DNA of 32,515 bases from Candidatus Shapirobacteria bacterium (lineage in GTDB: Bacteria; Patescibacteriota; Microgenomatia; UBA12405; UBA6130), in assembly GCA_027039485.1 (NCBI GenBank), contig JALWDZ010000014.1, forward strand, positions 1 to 32,515, given 5' to 3'. Each line of letters opens with the position of its first letter. Positions within the stretch are counted from its first letter, which is position 1. Under the pieces are notes generated by a model. It was not told where the DNA came from. It made no database searches and saw only the letters and a list, made by a program, of their open reading frames with translations. A program made the position numbers and the translations under genes. Below are positions 9,071-16,264 of this stretch, piece after piece.

Positions 9071-9073
9071 CTA
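9027..9073. repeat. 47-bp direct repeat, left copy (inside DUF763 5' end)
   Basis: These 47 bases, from three bases upstream of the DUF763 start codon into codon 15, are identical base for base to 16218-16264. The flanking bases diverge at once on both sides. The pair brackets the AT-rich glycosyltransferase/Nudix block. Copies are 7191 bases apart in the same orientation. This copy belongs to the intact gene. Confidence 0.95.
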
Positions 9074-9098
9074 GTCTCCTTTAATTTGGCACCAGTCA

Positions 9099-9197
9099 TT
9101 AGCCTAATTTCCAACTTTCAACTTGTAGTGTTTTCCTTTCGGGAAGATAGCCCAAAACCCAATTTCGACCCTCTTCCGTTGGCCTACAATACCTCAT
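9099..9197 (-). CDS. Possible 32-aa small ORF upstream of DUF763
   Basis: ATG at 9195-9197 opens a 32-codon frame ending with TAA at 9099-9101, 28 bases before the DUF763 start. The peptide starts MRYCRPTEEGRNW and contains LGYLPERKTLQVE. Its base composition is closer to the backbone than to the AT-rich block beyond about 9210. I do not recognise it; it could be a leader peptide, a gene remnant or chance. Confidence 0.2.
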   Translation of the reverse strand: MRYCRPTEEGRNWVLGYLPERKTLQVESWKLG

Positions 9198-9346
9198 TGT
9201 AATTGTAGATAATAATAAATAGTTTTATCAACTAGTAATCAAAGCTAGGGGTAGACGACAGACATGTCATCTTGTTTTAAGTGCGATCCATCCAGATATT
9301 AACCAAGAGCGAGATAAGATCGTAAAGATTGATTATAGAGTTTTGT
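9198..9346. other. AT-rich intergenic stretch at the left edge of the accessory block
   Basis: No gene, tRNA or convincing terminator is visible. It contains a weak inverted repeat CTACAAT (9184-9190) / ATTGTAG (9202-9208) at its border. The base composition changes here from backbone-like to AT-rich, so the true edge of the inserted block may lie in this stretch. Confidence 0.35.
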
Positions 9347-10051
9347 TTAGTTTTTCTTAAGAAGGTATAGTTTAAATCCACCGACAATTTTCACCATTTG
9401 CCTTTTTGATATTAATCCTATTGGGAGGTGAGCCAAGCGAACTAGTTCAAATTTTTTTGATGAGCGTTTTGGCATAGCTATAAATTTTGATTTAATAATT
9501 TTCCATCCGTTTTTCTCGAAAATTTCATCTAGTTGTTTTTCATTATAGTGATGGAGGTGTCCATACCTTATTTCAGTATCTTTCCAGGGATCAAAAAGTT
9601 CAGTTATTTTTAACAGCCTGTTTATTAAGGAATCTTCTAAGGGGACCTTTATTAAAATATAATTTCCTATTGATCTTAATTTCTGAACAAACTCTATATC
9701 TTTTTCTAAATGTTCAATAATATCTGCGCAAATAATGAGGTCGAATAGTTTGGCTGGAGTCTTGTAGTTAAAGATATTCCCGATTCTCCACTTGACAATT
9801 TTCTTTTTATCTAGCTCTCTTGCTTTTCTGATCATCGCTGGAGATATATCTAAACCTTCTATATACGTTGGCTTGAGTTCCTTGGCAATTAGGAGGGTAA
9901 CTAAACCTGCGCCGCAACCAATATCTAAGATTCTTTTAAATTTAGTTTTCAGGTTCATAGGAATAATGGAAAGGAGTTCCTTAGCCTTTGTTTTAGAATG
10001 TTCTAGGTGTAATGTTGGATTTTTTAGTATGTATTCTTTTTTATAGTCCAT
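9347..10051 (-). CDS. Class I SAM-dependent methyltransferase
   Basis: A 234-aa protein with a Rossmann methyltransferase core. Motif I is ILDIGCGAG (41-49), the acidic end of strand 2 is GLDIS (66-70), and DLIICADIIEHLE (104-116) is the motif IV/post-IV region typical of Methyltransf_11/23 enzymes. The substrate is unknown; its place at the end of a glycosyltransferase operon suggests a sugar or lipid-linked glycan, by inference only. It starts 8 bases after the stop of the HprK-like gene, so it is the last gene of the minus-strand operon that begins at 14859. AT-rich composition matches the block. Confidence 0.85.
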   Translation of the reverse strand: MDYKKEYILKNPTLHLEHSKTKAKELLSIIPMNLKTKFKRILDIGCGAGLVTLLIAKELKPTYIEGLDISPAMIRKARELDKKKIVKWRIGNIFNYKTPAKLFDLIICADIIEHLEKDIEFVQKLRSIGNYILIKVPLEDSLINRLLKITELFDPWKDTEIRYGHLHHYNEKQLDEIFEKNGWKIIKSKFIAMPKRSSKKFELVRLAHLPIGLISKRQMVKIVGGFKLYLLKKN

Positions 10052-10059
10052 AAACGGTA

Positions 10060-10968
10060 CTATTCTGTTTCCTTGATTAGTTTATTAACTTTCTTTAGTA
10101 TGCCAGAAATATCTCCTTTAATCCAATAAAACTGGACGTTTCGCGCTACTTTTTTACTAAACTTCGAGCGATGATAAGCTATTTTTGCCGAGTCTATCGA
10201 TTCTAATGGAACAGAAAAATTAATGATTCTTCTGGAAGTTCCCCTTATCTTTCTAGAGAGTTCTTCATAAAAATGAAAGTCTGCTTTTTGCGGCGACCAC
10301 TTCTCTATTTCTAGCTCTCCACCTTTTGATACTAAGGGTTGGATAACCAGAGAGAGTTTTGCGGGTTTTTTCTCTATTAAGAAGTATTTTTCTAACTTTT
10401 CTTTATTGGCCAAGTTTATTTTTTTCTCTAGGTAATTAGACATTTGTGGCTTATTAAAGGAAATTTGCTTGATGCCGCCGAGAATAAATAGATTAAAGTC
10501 TATCAAGATTTTCTCGTCACCGATGAATTTATACTCGTGTTTTGAGCAGAGATTTATTGCTAGAGATGTTTTTCCCAGACCGCTTACTGGACCAATGATT
10601 AATATTGCTTTTCCTTTCCAGCTTATTGCACTACCGTGAACACAGTATATTCCCTCTTTCTGCCTGATGTATTCTAAAAAATAATCAATTAGGGTGATTA
10701 GGTCATTAATGTGCTTTTTTGGCTGAAAATTATAACCTAGATATAGTTTTTGTTTTTTTATTTTAAAGTAGAATTTCTTCGATTTCTTAATGTAGAGAAG
10801 ATATTTAGTCTTTGAATTTTTGTCTTTCTTGTCGAGAGGGATGTTGACTTCAGGGATATATTGATACAAAAAGCCTGATTTTATTAGTTCACTTTTGACT
10901 TTTGTGTCACTGTGTATATTTATGCATGTTTTTGAGGAGCAAATGGTGAATTTATCGACGATTTTCAT
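10060..10968 (-). CDS. HPr-kinase-like P-loop protein
   Basis: A 302-aa protein. The central part (108-165) matches the HprK-related kinase pattern: VHGSAISWKGK, then IIGPVSGLGKTSLA (125-138) as P-loop, then FIGDEKILI (148-156). This is the pattern of 'HGSAV...GPSGSGKST...GDD' proteins found beside peptide- and glycan-modification genes. The first glycine of the strict GxxxxGK spacing is a proline here (P127, with G126 just before it), and the usual Asp pair is DE. ATP or GTP binding is likely; kinase activity on a small molecule or protein is inferred. The N-terminal 100 residues and C-terminus are not recognisable. Its 5' end overlaps the GT4 gene by 17 bases. Confidence 0.72.
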   Translation of the reverse strand: MKIVDKFTICSSKTCINIHSDTKVKSELIKSGFLYQYIPEVNIPLDKKDKNSKTKYLLYIKKSKKFYFKIKKQKLYLGYNFQPKKHINDLITLIDYFLEYIRQKEGIYCVHGSAISWKGKAILIIGPVSGLGKTSLAINLCSKHEYKFIGDEKILIDFNLFILGGIKQISFNKPQMSNYLEKKINLANKEKLEKYFLIEKKPAKLSLVIQPLVSKGGELEIEKWSPQKADFHFYEELSRKIRGTSRRIINFSVPLESIDSAKIAYHRSKFSKKVARNVQFYWIKGDISGILKKVNKLIKETE

Positions 10969-12106
10969 TTTTTTCTGAACTTACTTCTATTAATACTTTT
11001 TCTAGTTTTTTAATAGAATGTTTCCATGTCCATTTTTGAAGAATTGTCTTTCTGGCATTAAATCCTAACTTGTAGCGCAGTTCTTGATTAATTAAGAGTT
11101 TTCTGATGTTTTTATATAGCGAATGAGAGTCTTTTGGTTTGACCAATATCCCATTCATTCCATTTATAACGAAATCTTTCATTCCACAGCAATCAGAGGT
11201 AATGATTGCCTTTTGGGTTGATGCTGCTTCAAGCATTGTTGTTAGCACCCCCTCTTTTTTATAAGAAGGGAACACGCATAATTTGCTTCTCTGGTAGTAG
11301 TTGGGAAGTTCTTCATTTTTAATATACCCGATTAACTTAATGTTTTTATAAAGATTGTATTGCTTAATTAAAAATTTGATTTCTTTTAAAAATGGCCCTG
11401 CTCCCCCTATTACTACTCTGACTTTAGAAAATCTCTCTTCTTTGCGTAGAAAATTGATTGCTGGAATTAGAAACTGAAGGCCCTTTATTTTAATTAGGCG
11501 CCCCACATAGAGGACGTCGATATCTTCCAATTTTTTCTCATCTTTATTTTTTGGAGAGAACCTTTTTTCGTCGATTCCATTATGTATGACCGTTATATTC
11601 TTGATTCCAGACACCTCCTCCCATCCTTTCGCCACCGACTCACTGACGGCAATCAATTTATCTGCTACACGTAATGCAACTTCATCTGCAATTTGCCTTT
11701 TTTTAGGAACTCCGTGCAGAACAAGTAATTGCTTAATAGATTTGGGTATGGCAATAGCTGCTGGTGCGTAATGGGTGATTATTATGTCAAAGTGATTTTG
11801 GTTAAGGTAAGAGGATATCCAGCGACCCAAAGAAAAATAAAGTCTGTGTCCTAATTCATGGCTCAGCGTCATCCTTTCTATTCCTTTTATCGGATTCGGG
11901 GCAGAGATGAAGTTAATTTTGCGATTATTTTTCAGAAAATCAGAAAATAAATCACTTTTTTGCGCAGTGCTTAGTGTAATTAGGGTTACTCGATAACCAA
12001 TTTCGCTTAAGCATTTTGCCTGCATTAGGGGCACTACTTCTCCCCCGCCGACAAAAAAGCTTGCTGTTGGTATGTAAATGCAAATTTTAAGTCTTTTCTC
12101 CTTCAT
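10952..12106 (-). CDS. GT4-family glycosyltransferase (GT-B fold)
   Basis: A 384-aa protein. The N-terminal acceptor domain starts with ICIYIPTASFFVGGGE (8-23), the glycine-rich loop of GT4 enzymes. HNGID (175-179) and VLYVGRLIKIKG (198-209) begin the C-terminal nucleotide-sugar domain. The EX7E motif is present as E285...E293 (KEGVLTTMLEA). It probably transfers a hexose from a nucleotide sugar to a cell-surface glycan or lipid carrier at the inner face of the membrane. It follows the NDK-like gene by 6 bases and overlaps the HprK-like gene by 17, so it is in the same operon. Confidence 0.92.
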   Translation of the reverse strand: MKEKRLKICIYIPTASFFVGGGEVVPLMQAKCLSEIGYRVTLITLSTAQKSDLFSDFLKNNRKINFISAPNPIKGIERMTLSHELGHRLYFSLGRWISSYLNQNHFDIIITHYAPAAIAIPKSIKQLLVLHGVPKKRQIADEVALRVADKLIAVSESVAKGWEEVSGIKNITVIHNGIDEKRFSPKNKDEKKLEDIDVLYVGRLIKIKGLQFLIPAINFLRKEERFSKVRVVIGGAGPFLKEIKFLIKQYNLYKNIKLIGYIKNEELPNYYQRSKLCVFPSYKKEGVLTTMLEAASTQKAIITSDCCGMKDFVINGMNGILVKPKDSHSLYKNIRKLLINQELRYKLGFNARKTILQKWTWKHSIKKLEKVLIEVSSEKNENRR

Positions 12107-12112
12107 TAGTTG

Positions 12113-12805
12113 CTATCTTGGACTATACCTACTAATAAATCCCTCAATAAGTATTCCTCGAGATGCCAGTTCTTCAATATCCCACTTGCTCAGGATAACG
12201 GAAAGGGCTCTTGCAGTTTGTTCGGGAGTATCAGCGAAATGGATGACGTTATTTAAAATTGTTCTTATTTTATGATAGTATTCCTCTTCTGGCATTTCCT
12301 CTAGTCTATCCGGAGGGATAAATACGGACGGAGGGGTCAGAAGTCCTCTTATGCCCTTTCCTACAGTTTTAATTCGACCTTCTTGGTCTATTAAGCAAAC
12401 GTTTCCTTTAATTCTGGGAAATATTTCATAAATATTGAAATCATCAGATCTGAGTAGGAAAAAAATAACTTCCTCAGAGAGAATATCAAGGAGATAAGGG
12501 TAGAAACGTTTACCTTTTGCTTCTTGGTAAAATATGTCCCTAAGTTTAGTTGCTTTTTCGGTATCTAGTCTTCTCATTATAGTTTTCACTATGGTGATTC
12601 CGAAATCTTCTGATGGTCTTAGTCCAAGGCCACCTTTGATATAGTAGTCTACTAGCGGACTACAGGTATTAGTTGCTTGTTCAAAGAGAATTCTAATTGG
12701 AACGTCTAATCCTTGCTTTAATGATTCTGGTTTTATCATGGCGAGGCCAATTTCTTTTTCTCTAAGCATTTTGTTTCTATATCTCTTGGTCCAGTAACTT
12801 GTCAT
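12113..12805 (-). CDS. Nucleoside-diphosphate-kinase-like protein, divergent
   Basis: A 230-aa protein whose parts line up with NDK. EIGLAMIKPESLKQG (18-32) is the first strand with the Lys, GKRFYPYLLDILSEEVIFFLL (98-118) corresponds to 'KPFF..LVEFMTSGPVV..VL', GIRGLL (151-156) carries the Arg, and NNVIHFADTPEQTA (185-198) matches 'N..HGSDS.E.A', keeping the catalytic His as H189. It is longer than NDK (about 140 aa) owing to insertions at about 42-70 and 157-180. It may be a phosphotransferase or a non-catalytic nucleotide-binding relative. The ATG at 12803-12805 overlaps the GT2 gene by 29 bases; a second ATG at 12767-12769, just before the NDK part and 7 bases after the GT2 stop, is an equally good start. 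Confidence 0.7.
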   Translation of the reverse strand: MTSYWTKRYRNKMLREKEIGLAMIKPESLKQGLDVPIRILFEQATNTCSPLVDYYIKGGLGLRPSEDFGITIVKTIMRRLDTEKATKLRDIFYQEAKGKRFYPYLLDILSEEVIFFLLRSDDFNIYEIFPRIKGNVCLIDQEGRIKTVGKGIRGLLTPPSVFIPPDRLEEMPEEEYYHKIRTILNNVIHFADTPEQTARALSVILSKWDIEELASRGILIEGFISRYSPR

Positions 12806-14339
12806 ATAGCTTTAGATTACTTTCCAACTCTCTTTGCTTCTTTTTTTCTGACCCTGACCTTGGAGGGTGGTTGATATGGTAGACTCCAGTTGAAAGTACC
12901 GGGATAACAAAGTTTCCGTCTGCTATAACTCGTGCGCCAAAGAATGCATCTTCCATGCCCCATCCGGAAAAGTAATTAGAAAAAAATCCCGATTTTATTA
13001 TTGTTTTTCGCTGTAAGCTCATATTGTGTCCCACTACCATCGATGGCAAGTCGAAAAGACCTATATGTCGCCCGTAACCCAAATTCTTAAAGTAATTTGA
13101 TTCATTTAGCATTTCAATATAACTATCAACAGATAGTTTATACAGTCCTTTTTTTTCTTTGTGGATAAATCTAGAAAATCTTATATCATCATAGTTCTCC
13201 GGTGGTTTGACTCCTGTCTGAATTCTTTTAATGTTAGTTAATTCGGATATCCGATCTATATTTTTCTTGAAACTAAGAAAGATTGCATCCGGGAACATTC
13301 TTGCCCTTACTGAGTGCTCGAGGAGGTAATTTTGGCCTATAATTATATCCGAGTCCAGGAATATTATATGCTCGTTGCTAGCAAGATTTACGCCGATATT
13401 TCTCGCCGAAGACAGGCCTTGATTCTTCTCTAAGCGGATAATCTTGATTCGAAAAGTAAAATTTTTGATTTCTGGATATATTCTTTTTGCCGCTGGAATT
13501 TCTGAACCATCATCAACAACAATTACCTCCACCTCTTTGAGTAACTTCTTTGGTAATTTTTGGGCTTCTATAGAATAAAGTGTTTGGAGGATAGTATCCT
13601 CACTGTTAAAGCAAGGTATTATTATTGAAATTGGCTTAAACCATTTTACGGTTTTTATTTCTTTTTTCCCTACCAGTTTAGTCTTTGTTATTTCTTCGAA
13701 AGCGCTTTCATAGCAAGAGTAATCATTTGATATAGCCGTTAAGCGAGAACGCAAAGTTGGATTAGCGGCACTGATGTCAAATCCTAGCTCTTCCAAGTTC
13801 AACCTTATTCCGGCATTTAAAACGCCGAGGCTGTCAAAAAGTGGCTTAAGATCGGTATTCTTATTTTTCTTTACTAAAATTTTAATGTCAGAATCGTTGA
13901 GAAGCTTGAGCCGGAACCTTTTTGCTAAGTGCAAAAATTCCGTTTCACAACTCTTTGCTTCGGTACATTCGACCACATCTCCAATAAAAGTGTTCCTCAT
14001 TACTAAAATACTCCCATTGTTCACGGGAAATTCGTATACCAATATTTTCCCAAAAGTACACTTTGTGAAACCTAGAGAAAGAAGTGTTTTTAGCAGGGTT
14101 TTAGTATTTTTATTTTCTATGACCATCGGTTTTAGATATTCAGGAATCCCTGGATCTACCAGTTTTAATTGGCACTGTTTTTTATAAAAATGAAGGTGTA
14201 TTTCTTTATTATCTTTGCCAAATGTAAAAATAGAAAATTTCCTTTGAACTACAGGAGGGCCAAATTTTTGAGTCAGAAATTGAATTACTGATCCCGAATT
14301 ACCGATAATTACCGCTTTTTTGGAACCTGTTTTGTTCAT
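12777..14339 (-). CDS. GT2 glycosyltransferase with a CYTH-like N-terminal region
   Basis: A 520-aa protein. The C-terminal half is a GT-A family 2 enzyme: ISIIIPCFNSEDTI (237-250), EVIVVDDGS (271-279), GLSSARNIG (308-316), the DSD metal motif (329-331) and a late GWGMEDAFFG acceptor motif. The N-terminal 160 residues resemble a degenerate CYTH/triphosphate-tunnel domain: a strand-rich stretch with alternating charged residues, LLKTLLSLGF (82-91), KILVYEF (98-104) and GDVVECTEA (120-128), where CYTH proteins have 'K.R.Y' and 'EIE'. This second assignment is inference. The ATG (14337-14339) follows the Nudix stop by one base. It is the second gene of the operon. Confidence 0.85.
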   Translation of the reverse strand: MNKTGSKKAVIIGNSGSVIQFLTQKFGPPVVQRKFSIFTFGKDNKEIHLHFYKKQCQLKLVDPGIPEYLKPMVIENKNTKTLLKTLLSLGFTKCTFGKILVYEFPVNNGSILVMRNTFIGDVVECTEAKSCETEFLHLAKRFRLKLLNDSDIKILVKKNKNTDLKPLFDSLGVLNAGIRLNLEELGFDISAANPTLRSRLTAISNDYSCYESAFEEITKTKLVGKKEIKTVKWFKPISIIIPCFNSEDTILQTLYSIEAQKLPKKLLKEVEVIVVDDGSEIPAAKRIYPEIKNFTFRIKIIRLEKNQGLSSARNIGVNLASNEHIIFLDSDIIIGQNYLLEHSVRARMFPDAIFLSFKKNIDRISELTNIKRIQTGVKPPENYDDIRFSRFIHKEKKGLYKLSVDSYIEMLNESNYFKNLGYGRHIGLFDLPSMVVGHNMSLQRKTIIKSGFFSNYFSGWGMEDAFFGARVIADGNFVIPVLSTGVYHINHPPRSGSEKKKQRELESNLKLYDKLLDQEI

Positions 14340-14340
14340 T

Positions 14341-14859
14341 TTATTTTGTCATTCTAGAGCGGAAAAATAAAAATAAAAAAATTTCAAGCATTTGTTTATT
14401 ATCGCCCCTTTCCTCTAAAAGTTTTATACATTCAGTCTTTGAGAGGACACTTCTTCCTAGGGTTTCTCTCATCTTCCAGTTCTGATAATCTATTGAGATA
14501 ACCTCTGATTTTGTAATGGGGAGAATTGATATTTTGGGATAAGAACTATATTTGAGCCCCTTTATGTTTTCAACCAAGATGTATCCATACACTTTTATAC
14601 TCGATAGAGCTATTTTTATGCCTGCTTCTTCATAGTTTTCTCTGATTAATGCCTCTTTCCATGTTTCACCTTCTTCTATATGTCCCCCAACAGGGTTCCA
14701 CCAGCCGTTCTTATCTTTTATAAGGATTATCTTATTTTTATATACTGGAAATGTAAAAGGTGTTGTGATTGGGTACTCTGGCAGCGATTTGGCTGGATAG
14801 AATTTAGATTTTGATATAAATTTACCCTTGATTAATAAGTATTCAGAAAATTTTTTCAT
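14341..14859 (-). CDS. Nudix hydrolase
   Basis: A 172-aa Nudix-fold protein. The Nudix box is complete, G59 to I81: GHIEEGE, seven residues, then RENYEEAGI. The metal-binding glutamates (E74, E77, E78) are present and an Asn replaces the usual hydrophobic residue after RE. The substrate (nucleoside diphosphate linked to a sugar or other moiety) cannot be told. It is the first gene of the minus-strand operon. The ATG (14857-14859) lies only 7 bases downstream of TATAAT and has no Shine-Dalgarno site, so the transcript may be leaderless. Confidence 0.9.
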   Translation of the reverse strand: MKKFSEYLLIKGKFISKSKFYPAKSLPEYPITTPFTFPVYKNKIILIKDKNGWWNPVGGHIEEGETWKEALIRENYEEAGIKIALSSIKVYGYILVENIKGLKYSSYPKISILPITKSEVISIDYQNWKMRETLGRSVLSKTECIKLLEERGDNKQMLEIFLFLFFRSRMTK

Positions 14860-14866
14860 GCTTATG

Positions 14867-14895
14867 ATTATACTACAAAATAGCTCTATAAGAAA
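14867..14895 (-). promoter_or_regulatory. Promoter of the minus-strand glycosyltransferase operon
   Basis: The complement of 14867-14872 is TATAAT, with a weak -35 candidate TTTCTT (complement of 14890-14895) at 17 bases. The -10 box is 7 bases from the Nudix start codon. It stands back to back with the plus-strand promoter at 14963-14971. Confidence 0.5.
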
Positions 14896-14962
14896 ATTAT
14901 CAGGTTGCTTTAATTTTCCGATTACTATTTTCTAACTACAGCTGTTTTTCGGTTTATTTGTT

Positions 14963-14971
14963 TGGTATACT
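14963..14971 (+). promoter_or_regulatory. Extended -10 promoter of the plus-strand Nudix gene
   Basis: TGGTATACT is an extended -10 element (TGn followed by TATACT at 14966-14971). The -35 region (about 14942-14948, CTGTTTT) is poor, as is usual when TGn is present. A strong ribosome site AGGAAGGAG (15001-15009) follows before the ATG at 15016. Confidence 0.5.
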
Positions 14972-15015
14972 AGCTTTAGTTCTATCAGTTTGTATTTTTT
15001 AGGAAGGAGAATAAT

Positions 15016-15525
15016 ATGGAAGAGCCTATCAGTTATGCTATGAATTGGTTCACAGCCGATGAAATTGGAGAAGACCATCGGCACTTGCCTGTTACTCAAG
15101 TTTATGTTTGGATCGGAACAGCTGATCATAAATTGGTTCTAGTTTCGGCTAAACCGGGCCGCTGGCAATTTCCTGGTGGGCATCCAGAGAAGGGCGAAAC
15201 TCTATTGGAAACAGCCATTAGAGAGGTGTTTGAGGAAACTGGCCTCGACATCAGCCGGGAGAAAGGGAATTTGCGTTTTTTTGGCTATTATCTCGTTGAG
15301 GAAAAACAGGGAGGGAAAGTGATCAAAAGATATCTCCAAGTAAGGTATTTTCTTCTTCTGAGAGAAATGTCTGAAAAAGTTAAGGTTTTTGTCAACGAAA
15401 GGGAAAATGAAGAGAGAAAAGTTAATAATGTCGGCGTATTTTCTTTAGCAAAAGCATACCAACTAATTCCCTGGCTTTCTACTGCCCAAGAACTAGCCGT
15501 TTTTAAAGAAAAAGTTGGCTGGTAA
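15016..15525 (+). CDS. Nudix hydrolase, divergently transcribed
   Basis: A 169-aa protein with a perfect Nudix box, G55 to L77: GHPEKGE, seven residues, then REVFEETGL. The surrounding WQFPGG and FFGYYLVEE strands are typical of the fold. It is clearly different from the Nudix protein at 14341-14859, so this is not a recent duplication. It is one of only two convincing plus-strand genes in the window. It has a strong AGGAAGGAG ribosome site, unlike the divergent operon. The substrate is unknown. Confidence 0.92.
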   Translation: MEEPISYAMNWFTADEIGEDHRHLPVTQVYVWIGTADHKLVLVSAKPGRWQFPGGHPEKGETLLETAIREVFEETGLDISREKGNLRFFGYYLVEEKQGGKVIKRYLQVRYFLLLREMSEKVKVFVNERENEERKVNNVGVFSLAKAYQLIPWLSTAQELAVFKEKVGW

Positions 15526-15657
15526 TACATCTCTCTCAGCTATACTATTCTGCTAAATCATTAGTCGGGGCAATAGTTATAATCAATAATAAACTTTATC
15601 ATTCTAACCTTTCAAAAAATGAGATAGAATAGTCTTAGCAAATAAATACCAGGAATA

Positions 15658-16167
15658 ATGGTAATAAAAAATACAAATATTAGCCCTAAAGAGATGGAGT
15701 TTGGGGCGAAAATCGATTCCCCCGAGAAAGTAAAAGCGATTTTACGCTCTATCCCAAAAGTAGTTAATAAAACTACCCTTTTGATTACAAGCGAGATTTA
15801 TAAAAAGAAGGACGGCAATTTTTTCTGGCGTCTAAATAGAATCAAAAACAAGAAAAAAGTATTCTTGACCCTCAAAGAGGACCTATTAAACCAAAATAAT
15901 AGCATGGCTGAAGGAATGAAGGAGGCAGTCGAAGTTAATCTAACATTAAACTCAACCCAAGCCAAAGTAATAAAAAGAATCATTAATCTTCTCGGTTATC
16001 AACTGACAAAAATTATTAAAAAAAGAAGAATAATATATCAATTGCCAGACGCTCAAATTACTTTAGATTTTTATTACCAAGAAAAACAGTGGTATCTAGA
16101 AATAGAGTCTCCTAGCAAAAAGGAAATTCTAAAATTAAAGAAAATAATTTACGACAATAATTACTAA
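15658..16167 (+). CDS. CYTH-domain (triphosphate tunnel) protein
   Basis: A 169-aa protein with a CYTH-fold layout: N-terminal EMEFGAKI (12-19, ExE...K-like), WRLNRIKNKKKVFLTLKED with alternating basic residues, GMKEAVEVNLTL, LLGYQ...KKRRIIYQL, ITLDFYY and finally WYLEIESPS (EIE). This matches class IV adenylate cyclase / thiamine-triphosphatase-like enzymes that bind triphosphates in a beta barrel. The actual substrate is unknown. The ATG is preceded by AGGA (15651-15654). It lies 132 bases after the Nudix gene in the same direction, so the two may share a transcript. AT-rich. Confidence 0.75.
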   Translation: MVIKNTNISPKEMEFGAKIDSPEKVKAILRSIPKVVNKTTLLITSEIYKKKDGNFFWRLNRIKNKKKVFLTLKEDLLNQNNSMAEGMKEAVEVNLTLNSTQAKVIKRIINLLGYQLTKIIKKRRIIYQLPDAQITLDFYYQEKQWYLEIESPSKKEILKLKKIIYDNNY

Positions 16168-16210
16168 AAAACCAACTATCATCTTGGTTTGTTAGAGGCA
16201 TCGCCCAATT

Positions 16211-16261
16211 TCAGTGACAACGGCCATAGTCAAGGGTAAATTCCGCTACTCCCGTCCGCAT
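16211..16261 (-). pseudogene. Truncated 5' fragment of the DUF763 gene
   Basis: The repeat copy at 16218-16264 contains the DUF763 start codon (16259-16261) and its first 14 codons intact. The frame then runs into a new TGA at 16211-16213, giving a 16-residue peptide MRTGVAEFTLDYGRCH. It has no Shine-Dalgarno site. It is a relic, lying directly downstream of clpB on the same strand. Confidence 0.85.
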
Positions 16262-16264
16262 CTA
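16218..16264. repeat. 47-bp direct repeat, right copy (beside clpB)
   Basis: Identical to 9027-9073 across all 47 bases and in the same orientation. It is bounded by the AT-rich block on the left and by the clpB 3' end tract on the right. It marks the right edge of the accessory block. Confidence 0.95.

Noticed and set aside
9074-9346. Possible tRNA gene serving as integration target at the block edge
   Set aside because: No T-loop GGTTCGA-like sequence or cloverleaf stems were found here, or in the other intergenic regions.
9347-16167. CRISPR array or integrase gene within the accessory block
   Set aside because: No regularly spaced repeats are present, and every sizeable frame is accounted for by non-recombinase families.
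16169-16190. Inverted repeat AAACCAA / TTGGTTT after the CYTH gene, possible terminator
   Set aside because: Weak AT-rich 7-bp stem with an 8-base loop and no following T-run.
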